Source: Rhizobiaceae bacterium (GTDB lineage Bacteria > Pseudomonadota > Alphaproteobacteria > Rhizobiales > Rhizobiaceae). Taken from it: a stretch of 64,000 nt of DNA. Position 1 is the stretch's first letter. The number at the start of each line of letters is the position of its first letter. Below, in pieces: positions 1-7,514 of this stretch. The stretch is taken from positions 62,001-126,000 of the forward strand of contig JAMLJA010000002.1 of assembly GCA_023953905.1 (NCBI GenBank), given 5' to 3'. The translations under genes were made by a program, and so were the position numbers. The notes beneath the pieces are model-generated. The model saw only the letters and a list, made by a program, of their open reading frames with translations, made no database searches and was not told the origin of the DNA.

Positions 1-215
1 CCGGTCAGGTCCGCGTTATCGCACGGGCGTTGGACGGAGGCATGGCTTCGGTCAGCGTTGAGGACGACGGCGTTGGATGGACCGGGTCCGGCAAGCCGCG
101 AGGAACGGGTTTGGGCACCAAGATCGTTTCGGCGATGATGACAAGCCTTAACAGCCAACTGGTCTATCAGCCGATGGCAAAAGGCACCCGCGCCACCTTT
201 GAATTCGCGCTTTGA
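1..215 (+). CDS. Sensor histidine kinase, C-terminal fragment
   Basis: The frame is open from base 3 of the window, so only the last ~70 residues of a larger gene are present. They hold the end of a kinase ATP-binding domain: a G1 box (EDDGVGW) and a G2 box (GTGLGTKIV), then the usual GT-A-F strand at the C-terminus. The short G1-G2 spacing is typical of HWE/HisKA_2 kinases, which are common in rhizobia and often feed PhyR-type stress pathways. The substrate and the sensor part lie outside the window, so a partner cannot be named. It is convergent with the small gene at 228-581. Confidence 0.8.
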   Translation, partial: GQVRVIARALDGGMASVSVEDDGVGWTGSGKPRGTGLGTKIVSAMMTSLNSQLVYQPMAKGTRATFEFAL

Positions 216-227
216 TGAGAGCCTAGG

Positions 228-581
228 TCAGCCGTCGCCCCACTGATTTGCGAGTGCCAACGCACAGGCGCGCGCAATCGGCCAGCTTGGCTCGGTTTGG
301 CCAATCGGTGTCGCCCACCCGGCATTTTGAATTACACCTGGACGGTTACGGCTATAGGCCACCTTCAGTTCGGCAATCACTTTCTGGCTCGCATCCGCAC
401 GTGACTGCTCAAGGCAATAGGGTGTCCAGCTCGCCGCGAGCGCCGCATCTGCCGCATCCGCTGATAATCGGCTCGCCGCCTCCACGCTGGTCCACCCGCC
501 CCATCCGAAACCGACGATAGCTGTCATTGCCGCACCGGCCACAGCACTGAGGCCAGTATTTATGGCCCATCCGAAACGCAT
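228..581 (-). CDS. Small membrane-anchored hypothetical protein
   Basis: 117 residues from ATG 581 (MRFGWA). A longer reading from 623 exists but would overlap the upstream gene; ATG 581 lies 7 nt after that gene's stop. The N-terminus has one hydrophobic segment (about residues 5-30, small residues with a GFGWGGW motif) followed by an acidic Ala-rich stretch, a single Cys (SWTPYCLEQ) and a conserved-looking WATP motif. This resembles a recurrent unnamed rhizobial family of inner-membrane proteins with a periplasmic tail. Function unknown. It is the last gene of a three-gene cluster (589-756, 753-1064). Confidence 0.65.
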   Translation of the reverse strand: MRFGWAINTGLSAVAGAAMTAIVGFGWGGWTSVEAASRLSADAADAALAASWTPYCLEQSRADASQKVIAELKVAYSRNRPGVIQNAGWATPIGQTEPSWPIARACALALANQWGDG

Positions 582-588
582 TTGTATC

Positions 589-756
589 TCACTGTTCTGA
601 ATTGCTCGACTGAGCTGTTTCAAATTTGATCGCCTTAACTGGCAATGGCTGCAAGGTCATGCTGGTGGCAACGAAATAGAGAAAGAACGCCATCATCGCG
701 GCGACCAGCGCCGCTAACACAATCACATCGATCCCGAAGGATGAGGAACGCCTCAT
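589..756 (-). CDS. 55-residue single-pass membrane protein
   Basis: The ORF starts at ATG 756-754 and ends with TGA at 591-589. It encodes a basic N-terminus, one strong transmembrane helix (about residues 9-30) and a short polar tail. Its start codon overlaps the stop codon of the upstream gene in an ATGA arrangement (ATG 756-754, TGA 755-753), a strong sign of translational coupling. The next gene begins 7 nt after its stop. I do not recognise a family; a small membrane partner of its neighbours is the simplest guess. Confidence 0.6.
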   Translation of the reverse strand: MRRSSSFGIDVIVLAALVAAMMAFFLYFVATSMTLQPLPVKAIKFETAQSSNSEQ

Positions 757-1064
757 CGTGGACCGGCGACAGCGGACGCCCGACCCTGCGAGGTTGCAAT
801 CTCTTCGACGTGCGAATTAGCCCCGGCGCCAAAGCGGCCGTCGTCCGCGGGCTCATCCGCCACGAGACTTCCAATCAGGCGAAGAAGCGCTTTGCATTCG
901 GGTGAAGAGGCGTTGCCGTCGAGAAATTTGGAAATCGCTATATTTGAAAGACTGCCATCAGAAGCTGAATTTGCTTCATGACGAACAAATCCTGCAATCG
1001 ATTCATTTCGTGCGAGAAGCCACCGATCGCCGCTCGAGCTTATATGAAACTGCAGGAATTTCAT
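753..1064 (-). CDS. Conserved small hypothetical protein
   Basis: 103 residues. The N-terminal two thirds (a GDRWLLAR motif, then VRHEAN, then a KALLRLIGSLV helix) resemble a family of short rhizobial proteins of unknown function that I recognise by pattern only. The last ~25 residues are low in conserved features. It is the first gene of a three-gene minus-strand cluster, and its stop overlaps the start of the 55-residue gene by ATGA. No membrane segment or signal peptide is visible. Confidence 0.55.
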   Translation of the reverse strand: MKFLQFHISSSGDRWLLARNESIAGFVRHEANSASDGSLSNIAISKFLDGNASSPECKALLRLIGSLVADEPADDGRFGAGANSHVEEIATSQGRASAVAGPR

Positions 1065-1114
1065 GTTCTAGTCCACGAAAAGCCTGTTGCGAGGCAGAGC
1101 CTCGACCAGGCATC

Positions 1115-1234
1115 TCAGGAAGGTTGAAAATACCAGAGCGTTAAAAATCCGGCCGTCCCCGCCACAGACGTCAACACCAGCACGACAAACGCGGCCTCTG
1201 AAACCAGCGCCTTTGCAGTCCGACCAAATGACAT
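1115..1234 (-). CDS. Possible 39-residue membrane peptide
   Basis: ATG 1234 to TGA 1115. The product has a short polar start and one long hydrophobic helix (about residues 13-36) ending in an aromatic WYFQP. The composition is clearly that of a transmembrane peptide, but no good ribosome binding site precedes the ATG and no relative is known to me. Listed as a candidate only. Confidence 0.3.
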   Translation of the reverse strand: MSFGRTAKALVSEAAFVVLVLTSVAGTAGFLTLWYFQPS

Positions 1235-1364
1235 CACGCATGCCTGAATTCAGGCGCATGATTGCGGGCGTGTTGTTCAACGCTTTCGCCATTGCGGCAT
1301 CGGCCAAAAGTCGATCGCACGGCTGGCGCTCGGGATTTGAAACCGACACTCGGCGCGGAATTGG

Positions 1365-1547
1365 TCACAGCAGCCTGTTGTCATCGACAATCTGTCGAAT
1401 ACGGCGCTTGGCACCGACGGTGTCATTGCGGTGGGCGCGAAGCAAAAATCTGTCGCTATGCGAAACCGGTGCTTGCTTCTTGCGACCATTGGCAATCGCC
1501 ATCGGCTTGTCGTTTGACTTCAAATGCCTCAGCTTGAGCCCAAACAT
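1365..1547 (-). CDS. Possible 60-residue basic protein
   Basis: The ATG at 1547 is preceded by a purine-rich GGGAGAAAGAG, a good ribosome binding site for this strand, which is the main reason to list it. The product is Lys/Arg-rich with no recognised domain or membrane segment. It could be a small nucleic-acid-associated protein or spurious. Confidence 0.3.
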   Translation of the reverse strand: MFGLKLRHLKSNDKPMAIANGRKKQAPVSHSDRFLLRAHRNDTVGAKRRIRQIVDDNRLL

Positions 1548-1880
1548 CTCTTTCTCCCTGGCACTTGATTTTGTTGCATGTGTTCTGCCGCGATGACGCG
1601 CGACGTCAGATGCGGCGAAAATGTTTCGCGCACACGACTATCGAAGATCTAGGAATAAATTGGCGGGTCGAAGTCTCTGACACCGCAAAGAGCCAAACTG
1701 GCCCAAACCACCGACAACTTTTACTATGGACCTCTGGGTCGCCAATCACAAGGCATTTGTTGACCGAGCGACAAATACTTCGCTCATTCCAGTCAAACAC
1801 GCGCGATCAGCGATATTTCATGCGAGCCACACGAGTGATCAGCCCCAAAACCATTCCGGTCGCGATGTATTCACCCAACC

Positions 1881-2108
1881 CTAATGGGCAAGAACATCTT
1901 CAATATTGACGCCGGTCTTGATACGAAACGCTTCGCGAGACAGCACAAATTCGTGCCAGAAGGTCGCCGAGGCGCTGACGCTGGTCGGGCAAAACAACAG
2001 CCCACCTCCCTCGAACGCACGATCCAATGCGCCGGCCAGAGTGCCGGTAGGCAGCCCCTGCGACTTGAGTGCGACATAGGTAGATGAGAGCATCTTGATG
2101 GGCCGCAT
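1881..2108 (-). CDS. Small hypothetical protein (75 aa)
   Basis: The product has balanced composition and reads as a folded small protein: an N-terminal MRPIKMLSS, a Gly-rich GGGLLFCP turn with one Cys, an aromatic FWHEFVLSREAF helix and an acidic C-terminus. There is no convincing Shine-Dalgarno sequence before the ATG. I do not recognise a named family. It lies downstream of the gene at 2179-2406 on the same strand. Confidence 0.5.
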   Translation of the reverse strand: MRPIKMLSSTYVALKSQGLPTGTLAGALDRAFEGGGLLFCPTSVSASATFWHEFVLSREAFRIKTGVNIEDVLAH

Positions 2109-2178
2109 CGCTCGTTGGTTGAATTGCCGTTATGGTCGTCCGCGCGTGTCGCCACGCTGGCCCAGGCAGAACGACGAA

Positions 2179-2406
2179 CTACTTCGCCTTGGCACGCGAA
2201 CGCTTAGGCTTTTCAGGAGGCGGAATTGCGGCGTCTGCCGCCTCTTTCATGAGCCGCAGCTCGCGAAGGCGGGCAGTTTTCGCCGCCTCCGACTTTGCAG
2301 CCGCAGCATCCTCGGCCAGCACATCCTGCCATGCCTCGGTGCGTTTCTTGAAGGCAGCTTCGCGCGCCATGGACGCCGCAGACTTCTTCTCGGAATCCTT
2401 GCTCAA
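2179..2406 (-). CDS. Small charged coiled-coil-like protein, TTG start
   Basis: 75 residues. The start is a TTG at 2406-2404, chosen because a perfect GGAGGT (2418-2413) lies 6 nt upstream and no ATG fits. The protein is rich in Ala, Lys and Glu with a predicted long helix and a Pro/Lys-rich tail. It somewhat resembles short charged alphaproteobacterial proteins of the DUF6481 kind, but the match is weak. It follows rpsU by 31 nt and is probably cotranscribed with it. Confidence 0.6.
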   Translation of the reverse strand: MSKDSEKKSAASMAREAAFKKRTEAWQDVLAEDAAAAKSEAAKTARLRELRLMKEAADAAIPPPEKPKRSRAKAK

Positions 2407-2437
2407 AGCCTCACCTCCAAATGACACAAAAATGTTT

Positions 2438-2671
2438 CTAACGCGCTTCTGGCTTCTTGCGCGCGGGCAGAAGTCCCTCGCGCTGCGCCAGTTTACGCGC
2501 GACTTTCCGAGACCGCCTGATGGCATCCGCCTTTTCGCGAGCACGGCGCTCTGATGGCTTCTCGTAAGCCCGGCGCGCTTTCAGCTCACGAAAGAGCCCT
2601 TCCCTCTGCATCTTCTTCTTGAGAACGCGGAGAGCTTGATCGACGTTGTTATCTCGGACCAGTACCTGCAA
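2438..2671 (-). CDS. rpsU: 30S ribosomal protein S21
   Basis: 77 residues, the usual S21 size. The start ([14 protein letters not shown]) and the repeated basic helices ([20 protein letters not shown]) are diagnostic. S21 binds the 30S platform near the anti-Shine-Dalgarno region. I place the start at TTG 2671 because GAGG lies 7 nt upstream and family proteins begin at this Met; a GTG at 2680 would add three residues but lacks a binding site. It sits downstream of cspA, an order common in rhizobia, with a terminator hairpin between them. Confidence 0.95.
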   Translation of the reverse strand: MQVLVRDNNVDQALRVLKKKMQREGLFRELKARRAYEKPSERRAREKADAIRRSRKVARKLAQREGLLPARKKPEAR

Positions 2672-2692
2672 ACCATTCACCTCGCTGGAAAC

Positions 2693-2718
2693 AAAAAAGG
2701 GGCCGGATGTCCGACCCC
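2693..2718 (-). terminator. Rho-independent terminator after cspA
   Basis: On the minus strand a GGGGTCGGA stem pairs with TCCGGCCCC and is followed at once by a run of six T. It lies just past the cspA stop and ahead of rpsU, so S21 expression probably depends on partial read-through or an own promoter inside this 100-bp gap. Confidence 0.8.
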
Positions 2719-2782
2719 CTCTCAGATGCTATTGACGCCGCCAGTACATCCGTGGTCGGCATCCAGAGCGGTTCGCTCTGGC

Positions 2783-2992
2783 TTAGGCTGCGGACAGGTT
2801 GGTCGCAGCGCTCTTGCCATTGCGGCGGTCGATCTCGACCTCAAAATTCACCTTCTGGCCTTCGGCGAGACCCTGCATGCCAGAACGTTCAACAGCGGAA
2901 ATGTGAACGAACACATCTGCCTGACCGTTGTCCGGCTGAATGAAGCCAAAGCCCTTGGTGGAATTGAAAAACTTTACTGTACCTGTGTTCAT
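2783..2992 (-). CDS. cspA: Cold shock protein CspA family
   Basis: 69 residues forming a complete cold-shock domain (OB fold). RNP1 (KGFGFIQ) and RNP2 (VFVHISAV) motifs are intact, so it should bind single-stranded RNA/DNA as an RNA chaperone. About 240 bp upstream lack a gene and could hold the long structured 5' leader typical of cold-shock genes, although I cannot show a thermosensor fold. A strong terminator follows. Confidence 0.95.
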   Translation of the reverse strand: MNTGTVKFFNSTKGFGFIQPDNGQADVFVHISAVERSGMQGLAEGQKVNFEVEIDRRNGKSAATNLSAA

Positions 2993-3229
2993 GACGATTT
3001 CCTTTCAAATCGGCAGATTAGTCGATGCGCGCAAAACAAGGTGCTTTGCGACGCGGGCAGATCGATTTTGAAGGGAAGATCGGCAGAGCGCTCGGAGCGC
3101 GAAGACAAGCTAAACGGCAAGATCGATTAGCAGCATATAGGACGCTTTTCCCGTGATAGCAAGCGTGTCAGGGTTGTGCTCCTGGCGCATTCTTCGTAGC
3201 ACCCTACTACAAGAGCAAAAGGAGACATT

Positions 3230-3397
3230 GTGGCCAGAACTCCAAATTACAATTTCGAGCGCAAGGAACGCGAGCGTATGAAGGCCTTGAAGAAGGCTGA
3301 AAAGCTCGCGGCAAAGAATGCCCGAAAGCAGGATGAATCAGGCGACATTTCGAATGAAGTCGATGCGACGATCTCGGAAGAACCGAAGTCGGACTGA
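3230..3397 (+). CDS. 55-residue Lys/Glu-rich conserved protein
   Basis: GTG start at 3230 with AGGAGA four bases upstream; stop TGA at 3395. The product begins MARTPNYNFERKERER, followed by a charged helix rich in Lys and Ala and an acidic tail. I recognise the MARTPNYN start as that of a widespread small rhizobial protein of unknown function. Divergent from cspA. Confidence 0.7.
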   Translation: MARTPNYNFERKERERMKALKKAEKLAAKNARKQDESGDISNEVDATISEEPKSD

Positions 3398-3407
3398 GGA
3401 TCGAACC

Positions 3408-3668
3408 TCAGCTCGCCGCCTTGTCGCTGACAAACACGGACGCCTCGCGCGCCGCAGCGATGAAGGCGCGCCTGGCGGTCATTGAAGGCTTGTTGCCCGC
3501 AATCACATCGCTGCAGGCCTGCAGGGCCTCTCGGTGCTTCGGCCCTCGCTTGCCGGTCCAGCTATTAAGCAGATAGTCGTTTGCTTCCCGAGCGGTTTGA
3601 AGTATGACGTTTTCACCGGGCACTGCAGATTTCACAGTGACCGGGGTCTCGAAGCGATTTTTTTCCAT
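3408..3668 (-). CDS. DUF982 domain protein
   Basis: 86 residues from ATG 3668; the open frame extends far upstream but that part shows no family features and runs antisense into the tRNA. The retained part matches the DUF982 pattern: F-PV-V at the N-terminus, a central A-DYLLNSW, H-EAL-AC, and the C-terminal AR-AF-AAA-EA helix. This family is expanded in rhizobia and has no established function. It lies downstream of tRNA-Glu on the same strand. Confidence 0.8.
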   Translation of the reverse strand: MEKNRFETPVTVKSAVPGENVILQTAREANDYLLNSWTGKRGPKHREALQACSDVIAGNKPSMTARRAFIAAAREASVFVSDKAAS

Positions 3669-3883
3669 GCCCGTCTTTACGCCAATGTCCGCGCGAAAGC
3701 GACGGCTAAAGCGCTCATGGAGATGCCACAGCCTCCCGATACTGCATTTAGTTGCTACGTCTACCGCTTTCTCGCACCCGGCTACCGACATGTTTGTCCG
3801 GAGAAGACAGGGCATGATCGCATCAACGACCAACGCAAAGCCAAGAGAAACTACCTGGCCGTGAGATTCGAACTGAGAGAAAC

Positions 3884-3958
3884 TGGTACGCCCAAGGGGA
3901 ATCGAACCCCTGTTTGCGCCGTGAGAGGGCGCCGTCCTAACCGCTAGACGATGGGCGC
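3884..3958 (-). tRNA. tRNA-Glu (CTC anticodon)
   Basis: Read on the minus strand, GCGCCCA and TGGGCGT form the acceptor stem, the TTCGATT T-loop is flanked by AGGGG/CCCCT, and the loop CTCTCAC places anticodon CTC between GCGCC and GGCGC. The 3' CCA is encoded (3886-3884). Confidence 0.95.
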
Positions 3959-4030
3959 AGCCGAAGCAGTCAGATAATCCGCGCATTCGGAAAATGCAAC
4001 CGTCATTCTGCGGCCTTTTCGTTCTCAGCG

Positions 4031-4411
4031 CTATTGAGACACCGGCGAGAGCGCCAGCCGCGCGATGACACGGCTTTCTGCAAAGTCGTAGATCAGGATT
4101 TCCTGCGCCCCATCCGAGAGTTCGACCTCGATCGAAACGCGGTTGCCCGAGAGCGCGTGAGACAGGACTTTCGAGCCGGCCGGCAGCGGAACCGTCGCAA
4201 CGACGCTCTCGCCTGTCGGCACCGAAGGACCCGAAACGGTAGCCGGTGGAGTTTCCTTCATGGAACGGTAGACAATCGCGCCCATCACAACGATAACGGC
4301 GGCGAACAATATGCCGAGATTGATCAGCATGAAACGGATGAGCTTGCGCCGTACCCGTTCTACCGATGGGTCCAGCGGCTTTTCATCTTCGTCGTCGAAC
4401 TGGCGGGCCAT
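4031..4411 (-). CDS. Membrane-anchored hypothetical protein (126 aa)
   Basis: The start is set at ATG 4411 (MARQFDDEDEKP); the open frame continues upstream but is then antisense to rluD. Residues 1-22 are charged and cytoplasmic, residues ~25-47 form one transmembrane helix, and the rest is a periplasmic beta-rich domain ending in DGAQEILIYDF...RLALS. A DUF6476-type rhizobial protein next to rluD is possible from context but I cannot confirm the family. Its start codon is only 24 bp from that of divergent rluD. Confidence 0.75.
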   Translation of the reverse strand: MARQFDDEDEKPLDPSVERVRRKLIRFMLINLGILFAAVIVVMGAIVYRSMKETPPATVSGPSVPTGESVVATVPLPAGSKVLSHALSGNRVSIEVELSDGAQEILIYDFAESRVIARLALSPVSQ

Positions 4412-4435
4412 ATCCTGAAATGCAACCTTGCGCGA

Positions 4436-5482
4436 ATGTCGGAAGAACCTGATAGCGAAGCCGATGCGGCTTTGAAAGTGCTCGTCACCGACGAAGCGGC
4501 CATTGGCATGCGACTGGACCAGTGGCTGGCCGGTGCGCTGGGCGATGCGTTCTCCCGCAGTCGCGTGCAGCAACTCATAAAGCAGGGTGCCGTGCGCCTG
4601 AATGGCGCGCCCAGTCTCGAACCGAAGCGCAAGATGCGTGCGGGTGAACGCATTGACCTGGATATACCTCCCGCCGAGCCAGCCGAGCCGCAAGGCGAGA
4701 ACATCACTCTCAGCGTCCTCTATGAGGATGACCAACTGATCGTGATCGACAAGCCACCTGGTCTCGTCGTGCATCCGGGCTCTGGCAACTGGACGGGCAC
4801 CCTTGTGAACGCGCTCATTCATCACTGCGGCGACAGCCTGTCAGGCATCGGCGGGGTCAAGCGCCCTGGCATTGTCCATCGCCTCGACAAGGACACAAGC
4901 GGCGTCATGGTGGCGGCAAAGACCGACGTGGCGCATCGCGCCTTGGCGGAAGCCTTCGCCGACCATGGCCGCGAGGGAGAACTTCGCCGCGCATATGCGG
5001 CACTTGTCTGGGGCGCGCCAGAAGTCGAAGCCGGCAGGGTCAACGCTCCGCTCGGGCGGTCCACCCGCGACCGCACGCAACGCGCCGTTGTCCCCGAAGG
5101 ACGCGAGGATGGAAGATTTGCCGTGACGCACTATATTGTCAGAGAGCGCTTTGGCGGCACAGGCGCTGCCGCGTCTGCATCGCTACTGGAATGCAGGCTG
5201 GAGACGGGACGAACCCATCAGATCAGAGTTCATATGGCGCACATCAGCCATCCCGTCATCGGCGATCCTGAGTATGGACAGGCCTTCAAGACCAAGGCAA
5301 ACAAACTGCCAGAGCCACTCCAGAGCCAGGTGAAGGCACTGCCACGGCAGGCGCTCCATGCAAGGCTACTGGCGTTCAGACATCCCACGAAAGATGTTGT
5401 CATGGAGTTTGAGGCGCCTCTTCCCGCGGATATGGCGGAGCTTGTCGACGGATTTCGGAAACTTGATCTGAACGTCAAATAG
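4436..5482 (+). CDS. rluD: 23S rRNA pseudouridine synthase, RluD family
   Basis: 348 residues. An N-terminal S4 RNA-binding domain (about 20-85: RLDQWLAGAL, SRVQQLIKQGAVRLNG) is followed by a PseudoU_synth_2 catalytic domain with HRLDKDTSG (catalytic Asp151) and the RTHQIRVH motif. RluD modifies U1911/1915/1917 in helix 69 of 23S rRNA. The ATG at 4436 gives the normal family length; upstream codons of the same frame overlap the divergent gene and are not conserved in kind. rpoH lies 180 bp downstream on the same strand but appears to have its own promoter. Confidence 0.93.
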   Translation: MSEEPDSEADAALKVLVTDEAAIGMRLDQWLAGALGDAFSRSRVQQLIKQGAVRLNGAPSLEPKRKMRAGERIDLDIPPAEPAEPQGENITLSVLYEDDQLIVIDKPPGLVVHPGSGNWTGTLVNALIHHCGDSLSGIGGVKRPGIVHRLDKDTSGVMVAAKTDVAHRALAEAFADHGREGELRRAYAALVWGAPEVEAGRVNAPLGRSTRDRTQRAVVPEGREDGRFAVTHYIVRERFGGTGAAASASLLECRLETGRTHQIRVHMAHISHPVIGDPEYGQAFKTKANKLPEPLQSQVKALPRQALHARLLAFRHPTKDVVMEFEAPLPADMAELVDGFRKLDLNVK

Positions 5483-5537
5483 TTTGATTGGCGGCAGCAT
5501 GCTGCGCATGACACACTGATCCAGCTTGAACGATTTG

Positions 5538-5567
5538 CTTGATTTTCTTGTTTTGTTCCTATATAAG
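5538..5567 (+). promoter_or_regulatory. Candidate rpoH promoter
   Basis: CTTGATT (from 5538) is followed after 16 nt by CCTATAT (5558-5564), close to the heat-shock sigma-32 pattern CTTG-N-CYTATNT of alphaproteobacteria. The same bases can be read as TTGATT-N17-TATAAG for the housekeeping sigma factor. Either reading puts transcription start about 85 bp before the rpoH ATG. Confidence 0.45.
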
Positions 5568-5659
5568 CATGTTGTTGTTCGCGTTGTGACCACCATCTCG
5601 GTGCAAGCGACATGTGCCCGCCTCAATGAGGGGGTACGTATTTTAAAGGAGGGTGCTTT

Positions 5660-6568
5660 ATGGCCCAGACATTACCCAGCATTGTTTCCGGGGAAGGCGG
5701 TCTCACTCGCTACCTCGAAGAAATCCGTAGATTTCCGATGCTCCAGCCGCAGGAAGAGTACATGCTCGCCAAGCGGTATGCCGAGCATAGTGATACCGCT
5801 GCTGCCCACAAGCTCGTCACCAGCCATCTTCGCCTCGTAGCGAAGATCGCGATGGGCTATCGCGGCTATGGCCTGCCGATCGGCGAAGTTATTTCCGAAG
5901 GCAATGTGGGCCTGATGCAGGCAGTGAAGAAGTTCGAGCCGGAGCGTGGCTTCCGCTTGGCGACCTATGCCATGTGGTGGATCAAGGCTTCGATCCAGGA
6001 ATATATCCTGCGCTCCTGGAGTCTCGTGAAGATGGGAACGACCGCCAATCAGAAGCGGCTGTTCTTTAACCTTCGCAAGGTGAAAGGGAAAATTCAGGCG
6101 CTTGATGATGGCGACCTGAAGCCGGACCAGATCGCCGAAATCGCGACCCGGCTGAATGTGTCGGAAGCGGAAGTCGTGTCAATGAACCGTCGCCTGTCGG
6201 GTGATGCGTCGTTGAATGCGCCGATCCGTGCGACTGAAGGCGAATCCGGCGAATGGCAGGATTGGCTGGTCGACGATCACGAGAGCCAGGAAGACATGCT
6301 CATCGAGCAGGATGAGCTTGAGAACCGCCGGGGTATGCTTGCCGGTGCCATGTCTGTCCTGAACGATCGTGAGCGGCGGATTTTTGAGGCTCGACGCCTG
6401 TCCGAAGAGCCGCTGACCCTCGAGGAGTTGTCCGGTGAGTTTGACATCAGCCGCGAGCGGGTCCGTCAGATCGAGGTACGCGCTTTCGAGAAGGTACAGG
6501 ATGCGGTGAAAGCCGCAGCCAAGCGCCAGATGAGTGCTCTGCGCACAATCGAAGCGCGCCCTCAGTAA
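5660..6568 (+). CDS. rpoH: RNA polymerase heat-shock sigma factor RpoH
   Basis: 302 residues with sigma regions 1.2 (GLTRYLEEI), 2 (SHLRLVAKIA, FRLATYAMWWIKASIQEYILRSW) and 4 (LTLEEL...ISRERVRQIE). The RpoH box QKRLFFNLR at residues 131-139 separates it from RpoD. It directs transcription of chaperone and protease genes. AAAGGAGG lies 7 nt before the ATG. A strong terminator follows, so it is likely monocistronic. Rhizobia often have two rpoH paralogues; I cannot tell which one this is. Confidence 0.96.
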   Translation: MAQTLPSIVSGEGGLTRYLEEIRRFPMLQPQEEYMLAKRYAEHSDTAAAHKLVTSHLRLVAKIAMGYRGYGLPIGEVISEGNVGLMQAVKKFEPERGFRLATYAMWWIKASIQEYILRSWSLVKMGTTANQKRLFFNLRKVKGKIQALDDGDLKPDQIAEIATRLNVSEAEVVSMNRRLSGDASLNAPIRATEGESGEWQDWLVDDHESQEDMLIEQDELENRRGMLAGAMSVLNDRERRIFEARRLSEEPLTLEELSGEFDISRERVRQIEVRAFEKVQDAVKAAAKRQMSALRTIEARPQ

Positions 6569-6600
6569 AATTCTCGGTCGGAGTTCCTTCCGAGCGTTCC

Positions 6601-6629
6601 AGCGCCGCCCATTGGGCGGCGCTTTGCTT
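6601..6629 (+). terminator. Rho-independent terminator after rpoH
   Basis: AGCGCCGCCC pairs perfectly with GGGCGGCGCT across an ATT loop and is followed by TTGCTTT. It lies 33 bp past the rpoH stop. Confidence 0.85.
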
Positions 6630-6666
6630 TCTGCGATACACTCACCTCATCGCATAGAGCGCAGCC

Positions 6667-7431
6667 TCAGATAGCGCGTGCGGTGAGCATCATAACGTCG
6701 AGCATGAACGAGCCGTCTTCCTTGATTTCGAAGTGCCGGCGCACATCTTCCGAAGCCACAGTCTGCAAAGCCCGGATAGAACGCATGTTGAGTTCGGGGG
6801 TCTGCATCCGCGCGATCCAGAGCGGAAAATCCATTCGCACACGCCAGGTCCGATATGTGTCGCAGGCGAACCCTGCACGGCCCAGCGCATTGTGCCATTG
6901 CGACATGTTGTAATCCCGCACATGCGATGTATCGCGCAGCAACTCGACGGCCTGCAGATGCGTATCCAGAAGTCCCTGCTCGGGCGCATATGCATCAATG
7001 AACACCGCCGGTGCGCCACGCTTGAGCACCCGCCGCCCCTGCCTCAGGCCGCCGTCAAAATCGTTCCAGTGATGAGCCGAGTATCTCGAGGCAAGAAAGT
7101 CAAACGTAGCGTCCGCAAATGGCAGTGATTCCACCGACGCTTCGACCGGTTCGATGTTGGTGAGTCCCTTGCGGTCAGCAGTTACCGAAACCGCACGCAG
7201 CATATCTCGCGAAAGATCCACCGCGGTAACATGCGCGGCGTGGCGCGCCATCAGATAGGAGACGTGGCCACCCCCTGCGCCCAGATCGATCGCCCGGTCC
7301 GGGCGGATCTCGCTCACGATAGCTTCAAGCGCATCGAGATCCGCACCGCTGGAATGCACCGCACTTTCAACATAGGCGCCAGCACGTGGGCCGAATTGCG
7401 CCTCGACAAGGTCTTTATGGGCCTGCGTCAT
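6667..7431 (-). CDS. Class I SAM-dependent methyltransferase
   Basis: 254 residues. Start at ATG 7431, which has GGAGAGAG just upstream; an ATG 12 nt earlier has none. Motif I AIDLGAGGGHVSYL binds S-adenosylmethionine; motif II ends in TAVDLSRDML; SLPFADATFDF is the post-motif typical of UbiE/Methyltransf_11 enzymes. The substrate is unknown. It is divergent from an XRE regulator with 83 bp between starts and a tandem repeat in that gap, suggesting that regulator controls it. Confidence 0.88.
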   Translation of the reverse strand: MTQAHKDLVEAQFGPRAGAYVESAVHSSGADLDALEAIVSEIRPDRAIDLGAGGGHVSYLMARHAAHVTAVDLSRDMLRAVSVTADRKGLTNIEPVEASVESLPFADATFDFLASRYSAHHWNDFDGGLRQGRRVLKRGAPAVFIDAYAPEQGLLDTHLQAVELLRDTSHVRDYNMSQWHNALGRAGFACDTYRTWRVRMDFPLWIARMQTPELNMRSIRALQTVASEDVRRHFEIKEDGSFMLDVMMLTARAI

Positions 7432-7468
7432 CACTCTCTCCATGAACTGGCAAAATCAATGACAGCGA

Positions 7469-7506
7469 TTTATCCTGTTACAAGCGAGAATTTTATCCTA
7501 TTATAA
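7469..7506. promoter_or_regulatory. Tandem direct repeat, candidate operator
   Basis: TTTATCCTGTTACAA (7469-7483) and TTTATCCTATTATAA (7492-7506) match at 13 of 15 positions and start 23 bp apart, i.e. on nearly the same helix face. They fill the gap between the methyltransferase and XRE regulator starts, the natural place for the regulator to bind. Confidence 0.5.
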
Positions 7507-7514
7507 TTGATACC

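Larger units (their letters stand above)
1065..1880. other. Gene-poor stretch of about 800 bp
   Basis: Open frames on both strands here are mostly Arg/Ser-rich shadows without start-site support. Only two short minus-strand frames deserve a mention and are listed separately (1115-1234 and 1365-1547). I see no repeat, tRNA or mobile-element end. Confidence 0.5.

Noticed and set aside
1087..1596. A 169-codon plus-strand frame
   Set aside because: Very rich in Arg, Ser and Pro, no ribosome binding site, no domain; it overlaps better-supported minus-strand candidates.
4414..4825. Upstream extension of the membrane gene at 4031
   Set aside because: The frame is open for another 138 codons but is antisense to rluD and reads as a shadow; ATG 4411 gives a natural membrane protein.
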